DNA of 14,067 nucleotides, from positions 1 through 14,067 of the forward strand of contig CAJTOE010000053.1 in the NCBI GenBank assembly GCA_910577805.1, in the 5' to 3' direction. Under the pieces are notes generated by a model that saw only the letters and a program-made list of their open reading frames with translations, searched no databases and was not told where the DNA came from. This stretch comes from an uncultured Oscillospiraceae bacterium (GTDB lineage: Bacteria > Bacillota > Clostridia > Oscillospirales > Oscillospiraceae). The first letter of the stretch is position 1. Each line of letters begins with the position of its first letter. Shown piece after piece: positions 8,443 to 14,067 of the stretch. Position numbers and translations under genes: made by a program.

Positions 8443-10409
8443 AAAAGCAAACACGGTTCGGAAGCCGGTTCTGCATGGGGCTGGTGTTCCTCTTTTTGTA
8501 CGCGCCTATCCTTCTGTTGATCGTCTTTTCCTTCAACGCCGGAGACAGCAGCGCCGTCTGGAAGGGCTTTTCGCTGCACTGGTATCAGGAGCTGTTTCAG
8601 AACCGGCTGATTATGGAGAGCGTGTATATTACCCTGCTGGTCTCCCTGCTCGCCACCCTCATTGCCACCGTGGCGGGGACCTTCGCGGCCATCGGCCTGT
8701 ACAGCCTGGGGCGGCGGAGACGGGAAGCCCTGATGACCGTCAACAACATCCCCATGATGAACGCGGACATTGTCACCGGCGTCAGCCTGTGCCTGTTTTT
8801 CGTGGCGTTTTTCCAGTTCTGGGGGCGCTTCGCCCACTGGGTCAACGGGGTCCAGAGCCTGTTTGAGCTGCCGGAGCGGCTGACCCTGGGCATGGGCACG
8901 CTTCTGCTGGCCCACATCGCGTTCAACATCCCCTATGTGATTCTGAACGTGGCCCCTAAGCTGCGGCAGATGGACAAGAACCTGATTGACGCGGCCCAGG
9001 ATTTGGGCTGTACCTGGATGCAGGCCTTTTTCAAGGTGATGCTGCCAGAAATCAAATCGGGCATTATCTCCGGGGCGCTGATCGCTTTTACCATGTCCAT
9101 TGACGACTTTGTCATTTCCTACTTCACCGCCGGTTCCTCCTCCTCCACCCTGGCCATGACCATCTACGGCATGACCAAGCGCCGCATCACCCCGGAGGTC
9201 AACGCGGTATCCACGCTTCTGTTCGTCTCGGTGCTGGTCCTGCTGGTCATCTCCAACCTCCGGGAGGTTTTGCAGGAAAAGCGGCCCACCCGGCACAAAA
9301 AGCGTTTTTCGCTCCCCGCGATTCCCGCCCCGGTCAAGCGGCTGGCGGCGGCGGGCGCGGTCTGCGCCTTTGTCCTTACGGTCTTTCTGCTGAACTCCGC
9401 CGCCACCTCCCAGCCGGTGGTCAACGTCTGCTCCTGGGGCGAGTATATCGACACGGACCTGATCGACCAGTTTGAGGAAGAAACAGGTATCCGGGTCAAC
9501 TACCAGACCGCTGAGAGCAATGAGACGCTGTACTCCCTGCTGAAAAGCGGCGGCGCGGACTACGATGTGATCGTGCCCTCCGACTATATGATTGCCCAGC
9601 TGATTGAAGAGGGGATGCTGGAAAAGCTCCAGTACGACAAAATCCCCAACTATTCCCTGATTGACAGCCGGTTCAAGGACCTGTCCTGCGACCCCGGCAA
9701 CGAGTATACCGTCCCCTACGCCTGGGGCACCTTGGGCATTATTTATAATACTGCCATGGTGGACGAGGAGATCACGAGCTGGCGCAGTCTCTACGACGAC
9801 AAGTACGCCGGGAATGTGCTTTTAATCAACAACTCCCGCGACGCGCTGGGTGAAGCGCTGATGTGTCTGGGATATTCGGTCAACACCACCGACCAGGGGG
9901 AGATTCGGGCGGCTTATGAGCTGTTGGCTGACGCAAGCCGCCGCGGGGTGTTCCAGGGCAAGGTGATGGATGAGGTGTTCCAGAAAATGGAGGGCGGCAA
10001 CGCCGCCATCGCCACCTACTACGCCGGAGATTACCTGTCCATGCTGGAGAACAACGAGGATTTGGCCTTCGTCATTCCGGAGGAAGGCTCTAACTGGTTT
10101 GTGGACTCCATGTGTATGCTGAAGGACGCGCCCCACCAGGACGCGGCCCATCAGTGGATCAATTTCATCGCCTCCACTCAATCCAACCTGGCCAATATGG
10201 ACTATATCGGCTACGCCTCCCCCAACCGGGAAGCTCTGGAGCAGTACCCGGCTTATTACGAAGAGCTGTACGGTGAGGAGCTGGATATGGAGCTGTATGA
10301 GATCATGGCCGCTTCTCCGGAGACCCTGGAGCGCTGTGAGGCCTATTTGAACCTGTCCCCCGCCACCCGGACCTTGTACAACGAGCTTTGGACGCAGCTG
10401 GGAATATAA
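8439..10409 (+). CDS. potCD: Fused polyamine transporter permease and substrate-binding protein (PotC-PotD)
   Basis: This 656-residue protein joins two usually separate subunits. Residues 1 to about 280 are a PotC permease, with an EAA loop at about 184-210 (DAAQDLGCTWMQAFFKVMLP) and the PotC-like FTMSIDDFVISYF (217-229). A basic linker (281-301) and an added membrane helix (about 302-319) lead into a PotD-like binding domain (about 326-656) beginning VVNVCSWGEYIDTDLIDQF. PotD-type pocket positions are kept, by recall of E. coli PotD: Trp333 and Tyr336 in WGEY, Ser381 and Tyr383 in PSDY, the W-x-x-D of NWFVDS, and Tyr in IGYASPN. The added helix would hold the binding domain on the outside of the membrane, replacing a lipid anchor. 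The start is a GTG overlapping the potB stop (GTGA); upstream in-frame ATG 8385 would cause a 58-bp overlap and adds no conserved sequence. Confidence 0.93.
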   Translation: MKKQTRFGSRFCMGLVFLFLYAPILLLIVFSFNAGDSSAVWKGFSLHWYQELFQNRLIMESVYITLLVSLLATLIATVAGTFAAIGLYSLGRRRREALMTVNNIPMMNADIVTGVSLCLFFVAFFQFWGRFAHWVNGVQSLFELPERLTLGMGTLLLAHIAFNIPYVILNVAPKLRQMDKNLIDAAQDLGCTWMQAFFKVMLPEIKSGIISGALIAFTMSIDDFVISYFTAGSSSSTLAMTIYGMTKRRITPEVNAVSTLLFVSVLVLLVISNLREVLQEKRPTRHKKRFSLPAIPAPVKRLAAAGAVCAFVLTVFLLNSAATSQPVVNVCSWGEYIDTDLIDQFEEETGIRVNYQTAESNETLYSLLKSGGADYDVIVPSDYMIAQLIEEGMLEKLQYDKIPNYSLIDSRFKDLSCDPGNEYTVPYAWGTLGIIYNTAMVDEEITSWRSLYDDKYAGNVLLINNSRDALGEALMCLGYSVNTTDQGEIRAAYELLADASRRGVFQGKVMDEVFQKMEGGNAAIATYYAGDYLSMLENNEDLAFVIPEEGSNWFVDSMCMLKDAPHQDAAHQWINFIASTQSNLANMDYIGYASPNREALEQYPAYYEELYGEELDMELYEIMAASPETLERCEAYLNLSPATRTLYNELWTQLGI

Positions 10410-10473
10410 ATCCCCCCGGCGCGGCAAACTACCTCCGCAAGTTACTGCACATTGATTTGAGGAGGTTTGCACT

Positions 10474-10641
10474 ATGGGCAAGAAGCAAAAAAAGCGTCAG
10501 GAGAGCGATTTGGACGAGGTCCTGCTGGGTGTGCCGCCCCTGCGCGGGGTGAACAAAACCGACCCGGAGTACAACGCCCTGCCCCCCATCGGGGACGATC
10601 CGGTGGAGATGCGGATGAAGTGGGAGAGCCACGAGACCTGA
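10474..10641 (+). CDS. Small hydrophilic protein of unknown function (55 residues)
   Basis: A 55-codon ORF begins MGKKQKKRQESDLDEVLLGV and ends with WESHET. It has an ideal ribosome binding site (GAGGAGG at 10459-10465, 8 nt from the ATG), better than that of any pot gene. It has a lysine/arginine-rich N-terminus (KKQKKR, 3-8), an acidic middle (ESDLDE), and a proline-rich centre (VPPLRG, ALPPIGDDP). There is no membrane segment, signal peptide or cysteine. Third codon positions are mostly G or C, as in the neighbouring genes, which supports real coding. It starts 64 bp after potCD with no terminator between, so it is probably the last gene of the operon, though its function need not relate to polyamines. 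I do not recognise the family. The alternative is a chance ORF, which the ribosome binding site makes less likely. Confidence 0.65.
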   Translation: MGKKQKKRQESDLDEVLLGVPPLRGVNKTDPEYNALPPIGDDPVEMRMKWESHET

Positions 10642-10697
10642 GTTTTTCGGGCTTGTCTGCATTGTTCACAAATTATTCATGGAATATCCCAAATTTC

Positions 10698-10728
10698 TTG
10701 ATAATTTTTCCTGGAGATGTGGTATTCT
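10698..10728 (+). promoter_or_regulatory. Weak candidate promoter upstream of the hairpin cluster
   Basis: TTGATA (10698-10703, 5 of 6 consensus bases) and TATTCT (10723-10728, 4 of 6) are separated by 19 bp, which is longer than ideal. An overlapping option uses GATAAT at 10700-10705 as the -10 box; its context ATAATTTTTCCTG (10701-10713) is identical to the potA -10 region (6401-6413), but no good -35 box fits. If active, the transcript would carry all the hairpins at 10795-10924. Confidence 0.3.
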
Positions 10729-10794
10729 ATTGATGGATCAAGGATCCAAACGTTTTTCTCCCTCTCTCCATTTGCGGCGGACCCCCCTCCGTCG

Positions 10795-10924
10795 CGCCGG
10801 ACCCTCCCACAACGTCCGGCGAACTGGCTCCAGCCCTTCCCCCAAGGGCAGGAGCGACAAAAACCCTGGCGCTATGCGCCTCACTTCCGCCCCGCAAACG
10901 GACAAGCGTCCTGCGGGGCGGAAG
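10795..10924. repeat. Cluster of four hairpins, composite palindromic repeat
   Basis: There are four consecutive inverted repeats. (1) CGCCGGAC 10795-10802 pairs with GTCCGGCG 10814-10821. (2) GCTCC-A-GCCCTT 10827-10838 pairs with AAGGGC-A-GGAGC 10844-10855: 11 pairs around one A-A mismatch, with a CCCCC loop. (3) GGCGC 10868-10872 pairs with GCGCC 10876-10880. (4) CTTCCGCCCCGC 10884-10895 pairs perfectly with GCGGGGCGGAAG 10913-10924, and GGAC/GTCC can pair inside its loop. None is followed by a T-run. No convincing gene covers 10642-11071: open frames across it lack ribosome binding sites and family resemblance. The structure resembles intergenic palindromic (REP or MITE-like) repeats; copies elsewhere in the genome cannot be checked here. 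Confidence 0.65.
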
Positions 10925-11010
10925 ACCATTTTAGGGGGTATGGGAGGAGGCTCTTCCCTCCCCCTTCGTTACCATCCCCTCTGCAAATTACCAACCGCCA
11001 ATGTTTTCTC

Positions 11011-11039
11011 TTGCATAATTCAGGGAAAGCTTATATAAT
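11011..11039 (+). promoter_or_regulatory. Promoter of the siroheme reductase gene
   Basis: TTGCAT (11011-11016, only the TTG matches), a 17-bp spacer and a perfect TATAAT (11034-11039). The predicted start near 11046 leaves a short leader of about 26 nt that contains the AAGGAGG ribosome binding site. The weak -35 box leaves room for an activator. Confidence 0.6.
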
Positions 11040-11071
11040 GGAGAAAATTATTTCTAAGGAGGGGACATGCT

Positions 11072-12604
11072 ATGTCTCAGCAGGACTGGACGGTCAGCAT
11101 CCAGGAATTTCAGGAAATGACCCGGAAATTTTACGCCAAGGAAATCAGCGTCAAAGACTACAAGGGCTTTTCGGGCTTTTTCGGCAGCTACGCCCAGCGG
11201 GGCGGGAATGCCAGTATGCTCCGTCTGCGGATGGCCGGCGGGCAGCTGACCAAGGAACGCCTGGCGTTCCTCACCAGCAGCATCCGCACCCATCAAATCA
11301 ATAAGGTCCACTTTACCACCTGCCAGACGGTCCAGCTCCACAATCTGGACGAAAAAGCGGTCTGCGCCCTGGTGCCCGCAGCCCTGGACCACGGCATTAT
11401 CGTGCTGGGCGGCGGCGGCGACTTCCCCCGGAACGTGATGGCTTCCCCTCTGTCCGGGGTGGAGCAGGGGGAGTATTTCGACGTGCTGCCCTGTGTCCAG
11501 AAAGCGGCGGACTATCTGCTCTCCCTCCTGGGGAACATCAAAATGCCCCGGAAGCTGAAGGTGGGCTTCTCCAACTCCCCCGCCAACGCCACCCACGCCA
11601 CCTTCCGTGACCTGGGCTTCGCCGCCCGTCCGGATGGCACCTTTGACGTGTACGCCGCCGGCGGCCTGGGCAACAACCCCCGCATGGGCCTCAAGGTGGC
11701 CGAGGGGGTCCAGCCCTCTAAAATCCTCTACTATATCCAGGCCATGGTGGATACGTTTATTGCCCACGGCAACTACGAAAACCGGGCCAAGGCCCGCACC
11801 CGCTATATGCAGGAGTCCCTAGGCGAGGAGGGCTTCCGGCAGGCCTTTGGGGAAAAGCTCCAAGCGGTCCTGGAGATGGGCAATCTGGACGTGGCCATAG
11901 AACCCCAGCCGGTGCAAAAGACCGGCTCCGGTGAGCTTGCCGGTCCCCGTGTGCTTGCCCAGAAGCAGCCCGGCCTGTACGCAGTACAGTGGCACCCCAT
12001 CGGCGGCTCCCCCGCTCCGGAGCAGCTCATTGCCCTGGAGGAGACGATTCGGGACATGGACCAGGTGGAGGTCCGCCTGGCCCCCGACGAGACCGCCTAT
12101 ATCATCAATCTCACCGCCGCTGAGGCGGAAAAGGTCCTGGCCGTCACCGAGGGCGGCGCCAAAACGCTGTTTGAACGCTCTGTAGCCTGCATCGGCGCGT
12201 CCATCTGCCAGGTGGGAGCCAGGGATTCCCAGGGCCTGATGGAGCGGCTGGTGGAGATGGCACGGGAAAAGGGCTTTGCCGATGGCGTTCTGCCCTGCAT
12301 CCACATCTCCGGCTGTACCTCCTCCTGCGGCACCCACCAGATCGGTGCGCTGGGCTTTCACGGCGGTGTGAAGTCCATGGACGGCAAGCCTCAGCCGGCG
12401 TTCACCCTCCACATCGGCGGCGAGGACGGCCAGGGCCAGGAGCAGTTCGGCACTGTGACCGGCGTGATCCTGGAACAGGACATTCCTGGATTCCTGGCGG
12501 ACCTGGGCGAGCTGGTCCAGAGCGCCGGGACCACCTATGACGTGTGGATCAAGGACCACAAAAAGGACCTGCTGGCGCTGGCCAACAACAAATATCTGGT
12601 GTAA
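11072..12604 (+). CDS. Siroheme/[4Fe-4S] nitrite or sulfite reductase, ferredoxin type
   Basis: Enzymes of this family carry out six-electron reduction of nitrite to ammonia or sulfite to sulfide in the cytoplasm, using siroheme bridged to a [4Fe-4S] cluster. The 510-residue protein has two ferredoxin-like halves (about 45-115 and 300-360), each followed by a catalytic-fold domain. The cluster ligands are complete in the C-half: C-x5-C at 373/379 (CIGASIC) and C-x3-C at 415/419 (GCTSSC). Basic residues expected at the substrate site are present: MLRLR (Arg51/Arg53), FPRNV (Arg120) and PRKLK (Lys161, Lys163), equated by recall with E. coli CysI. There is no flavin domain, so ferredoxin is the likely donor. 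The start at 11072 follows AGGAGG (11057-11062) by 9 nt; the ATG at 11067 is out of frame. Nitrite versus sulfite cannot be settled from sequence alone. The gene is a single unit ended by the terminator at 12621-12653. Confidence 0.88.
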   Translation: MSQQDWTVSIQEFQEMTRKFYAKEISVKDYKGFSGFFGSYAQRGGNASMLRLRMAGGQLTKERLAFLTSSIRTHQINKVHFTTCQTVQLHNLDEKAVCALVPAALDHGIIVLGGGGDFPRNVMASPLSGVEQGEYFDVLPCVQKAADYLLSLLGNIKMPRKLKVGFSNSPANATHATFRDLGFAARPDGTFDVYAAGGLGNNPRMGLKVAEGVQPSKILYYIQAMVDTFIAHGNYENRAKARTRYMQESLGEEGFRQAFGEKLQAVLEMGNLDVAIEPQPVQKTGSGELAGPRVLAQKQPGLYAVQWHPIGGSPAPEQLIALEETIRDMDQVEVRLAPDETAYIINLTAAEAEKVLAVTEGGAKTLFERSVACIGASICQVGARDSQGLMERLVEMAREKGFADGVLPCIHISGCTSSCGTHQIGALGFHGGVKSMDGKPQPAFTLHIGGEDGQGQEQFGTVTGVILEQDIPGFLADLGELVQSAGTTYDVWIKDHKKDLLALANNKYLV

Positions 12605-12620
12605 TTGTAAAAACGATACC

Positions 12621-12653
12621 AAAAAGGGGAATGCAGTCCGCATTCCCCTTTTT
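12621..12653. terminator. Bidirectional intrinsic terminator
   Basis: AAAAAGGGGAATGC (12621-12634) pairs perfectly with GCATTCCCCTTTTT (12640-12653) around a 5-nt loop, giving a T-run at the 3' end on both strands. It lies 16 bp after the reductase stop codon and directly next to the histidine kinase stop at 12654, so it serves both convergent genes. Confidence 0.92.
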
Positions 12654-13547
12654 CTATAAAACTGGCTGCCGGAACTCGATGGACACCGTGAGCCGCCCGC
12701 CGTCGTACTGGGCCGAGATGCTTCCGCCCATCTGTTCCACCAGGGTCTTGGCGATGGACAGCCCCAGGCCTGTGGAGCTGCGGCCGGTCTCTACGGTAAA
12801 AAAGCGGTCAAACAGCCGGGCGGTCTGGACCTCACCAATTTGGGCGGTCCGGTTGGAAAATTGGATGGTCCCCTGGCTGTCCAGAGATATGTTTAAATCT
12901 CCGGCGCTGTATTTCAGGGCGTTCTGAAAGAGATTGCCCAGCACGCGGGACAGCGCCCCGCGGTCCAGGCTCCGGACCACCCGCTCCTCCGGCATGGTGA
13001 TGACGGGGGTGATGCCCTGGGCGCATAGCACTGCGTAAAAGGACGCCGCGCTCTCCTCCAGGGCGGCTTTCAGGTCCACCGGCTCTAAATGCAGCTCCTC
13101 CCCGGCGGAGACCGCCACCGAGTAGCGAAACAACTCCTCCGTAAGCTGCCGCATGGCCTGGACCCGCTCGTCCACCTGGGACAGACAGCGCTGGGCGGAA
13201 TCCGGCAGTTCCTCCCGTTCTAAAAGCTCCAGGTAGCCCCAAATCGCGGTGAGCGGGGTGCGCAGGTCGTGGGAAATACTGGTGATGGCCTCTTTCAGCG
13301 CCCGGTCCCCGTTTTCGTACTGCTGCCGGGCCTGGCGCAGACGGTGCAGATGCTTGTTCAGCTCCGCCGCCAGCCGCCGGACGGCCCGGTCGCGGGTGCT
13401 GGTGAACAGCAGATTGTTGGTGTCCTGGTCCAGCCGTTCCCCGGTCTGCCGGGCGAGCTGGTCCAGGCTCCGGCACAGAAAAAACAGCTTCCACGCCAGT
13501 ATTGCCGCCGCCAGAGCCAGTATGCCGCACAACAGCCAGGGGAGCAT
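12654..13547 (-). CDS. Membrane-anchored sensor histidine kinase
   Basis: This 297-residue two-component kinase has one N-terminal membrane segment (about residues 2-25), no sizeable external domain and a short coiled linker (about 26-85). The DHp domain carries the phospho-acceptor His93 in SISHDLRTPLTAI. The ATPase domain has the N-box NLFQNALKYS (Asn209), the F-box region RLFDRFF and the G2 box STGLGLSIA. A DxGxG (G1) motif is not visible: the expected place reads QFSNRTAQIGEV, a deviation I recall from other short Firmicute kinases beside ABC exporters. A GTG at 13556 gives three more residues, but it lies inside the ribosome binding site GAGG (13559-13556), which is 8 nt from the ATG at 13547, so that ATG is chosen. 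It follows the ABC-2 permease by 10 bp. The response regulator is not in the window and probably lies beyond the right edge. Confidence 0.9.
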   Translation of the reverse strand: MLPWLLCGILALAAAILAWKLFFLCRSLDQLARQTGERLDQDTNNLLFTSTRDRAVRRLAAELNKHLHRLRQARQQYENGDRALKEAITSISHDLRTPLTAIWGYLELLEREELPDSAQRCLSQVDERVQAMRQLTEELFRYSVAVSAGEELHLEPVDLKAALEESAASFYAVLCAQGITPVITMPEERVVRSLDRGALSRVLGNLFQNALKYSAGDLNISLDSQGTIQFSNRTAQIGEVQTARLFDRFFTVETGRSSTGLGLSIAKTLVEQMGGSISAQYDGGRLTVSIEFRQPVL

Positions 13548-13555
13548 AGGAATCA

Positions 13556-13559
13556 CCTC
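13556..13559 (-). promoter_or_regulatory. Ribosome binding site that decides the kinase start
   Basis: GAGG, in the minus-strand context TTGAGGTGATT, overlaps both the permease stop codon (13560-13558) and a possible GTG start (13556-13554). Its 8-nt spacing points to the ATG at 13547. Confidence 0.7.
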
Positions 13560-14067
13560 AATTCAAATCCTTCTTCCGGAACAGGACCACCCCCGCGCCG
13601 GTGCTGGCGGCTCCAACCGCCAGGGAGTACAGAATCAGCCGTCCGGACAGTCCATGCTCCAGGCCCGCCACAAGCTGCACGGTCTGACAGCCCGGCAGAT
13701 CGTAAAAAAACTGATAAAGCTCCCGTCTCGGCCCCTGGACATAGAAGGGATTGGGGTGGGCTTCCTCTGTCACGATCTGACCGTCCTCCACGTACTGGCG
13801 GGCCGGATAGAACTCTGGCTCTGTCAGGCGGGAATTGAAAAAAATTCCTAAAAACAGCAGGAAATAGGCCAGAAAAATGCTGGCTACCGCCGTGACGGCC
13901 TTGTTCTGACAGAGCATGGAAATCAGGGTGAACAGCGCCGCAAGCGCGGCGGTCATCACAAAAGCACACAGAGTAAAAAACAGGATGGTGGACGCCGGTA
14001 TCTGCAAAGGCCCCAGCAGAGGGAGCCCCACAGCCAGCACCGCCGCGATGTACCCCAGGCACAACAG
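13558..14067 (-). CDS. ABC-2 type transporter permease, C-terminal part
   Basis: The reading frame is open to the right window edge, so only the last 169 residues are visible. No start codon is assigned: a TTG at 14064 is internal, since the preceding codon is also coding. Hydrophobic segments lie at about visible residues 2-18, 23-54 and 57-77. A soluble loop of about 60 residues rich in Pro, Tyr and Glu (about 78-138) follows, then a last helix (about 142-163) and the basic end FRKKDLN. This layout and ending are typical of ABC-2 exporter permeases, which pair with a separate ATPase to export peptides, drugs or envelope precursors. It is cotranscribed with the downstream histidine kinase, 10 bp away. 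The ATPase partner should be upstream, outside the window. The substrate cannot be told. Confidence 0.8.
   Translation of the reverse strand: MLCLGYIAAVLAVGLPLLGPLQIPASTILFFTLCAFVMTAALAALFTLISMLCQNKAVTAVASIFLAYFLLFLGIFFNSRLTEPEFYPARQYVEDGQIVTEEAHPNPFYVQGPRRELYQFFYDLPGCQTVQLVAGLEHGLSGRLILYSLAVGAASTGAGVVLFRKKDLN

Noticed and set aside
10795..10924. CRISPR array
   Set aside because: The units differ in sequence and length and are palindromes rather than identical direct repeats with uniform spacers.
10717..11304. Open frames of 119-195 codons across the hairpin region before the reductase gene
   Set aside because: They read through palindromes, give Pro/Arg/Ser-rich low-complexity protein, lack ribosome binding sites, and the longest runs into the reductase gene out of frame.

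Overview
The window comes from a GC-rich Firmicute, most likely a gut Oscillospiraceae/Clostridia member (Flavonifractor-like). This is an inference from three things: strong G/C at third codon positions, AGGAGG-type ribosome binding sites with TTGACA/TATAAT promoters, and the gene families present. I see no tRNA, rRNA, CRISPR array, insertion sequence or phage gene.

Layout. Positions 1-68 hold the first 22 codons of a lipoprotein gene on the minus strand. A divergent intergenic region (69-374) carries one recognisable promoter for each direction. On the plus strand follow a small HdeD/DUF308-type membrane protein (375-956), the potassium uptake pair trkA (990-2387) and trkH (2384-3820), the helicase gene recG (3830-5884), and a C_GCAxxG_C_C family cysteine protein (5896-6285). 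All are closely spaced and could share the promoter at 289-317. A long hairpin (6296-6337) and a consensus promoter (TTGACA, 17 bp, TATAAT at 6377-6405) then separate off a polyamine transport operon: potA (6495-7637), potB (7627-8442) and a fused potC-potD gene (8439-10409). These three genes overlap one another. The operon may extend into a 55-codon ORF of unknown function (10474-10641).

Positions 10642-11071 are non-coding. They hold four successive hairpins that look like a composite palindromic repeat, followed by a promoter for a siroheme/[4Fe-4S] nitrite/sulfite reductase (11072-12604). A 14-bp perfect stem (12621-12653) is a bidirectional terminator between this gene and two minus-strand genes that enter from the right edge: the C-terminal part of an ABC-2 type permease (13558-14067) and a short membrane-anchored sensor histidine kinase (12654-13547).

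Functionally, trkA and trkH make a gated K+ uptake system, potAB-potCD a complete polyamine importer in three polypeptides, and the right-edge genes part of a kinase-plus-ABC-exporter module of the kind often linked to peptide or envelope stress. Most of the window is ordinary chromosome. I found no clearly new multi-gene system. The points most worth a second look are the PotC-PotD fusion, the small ORF behind it, and the related hairpin elements in the two larger intergenic regions.
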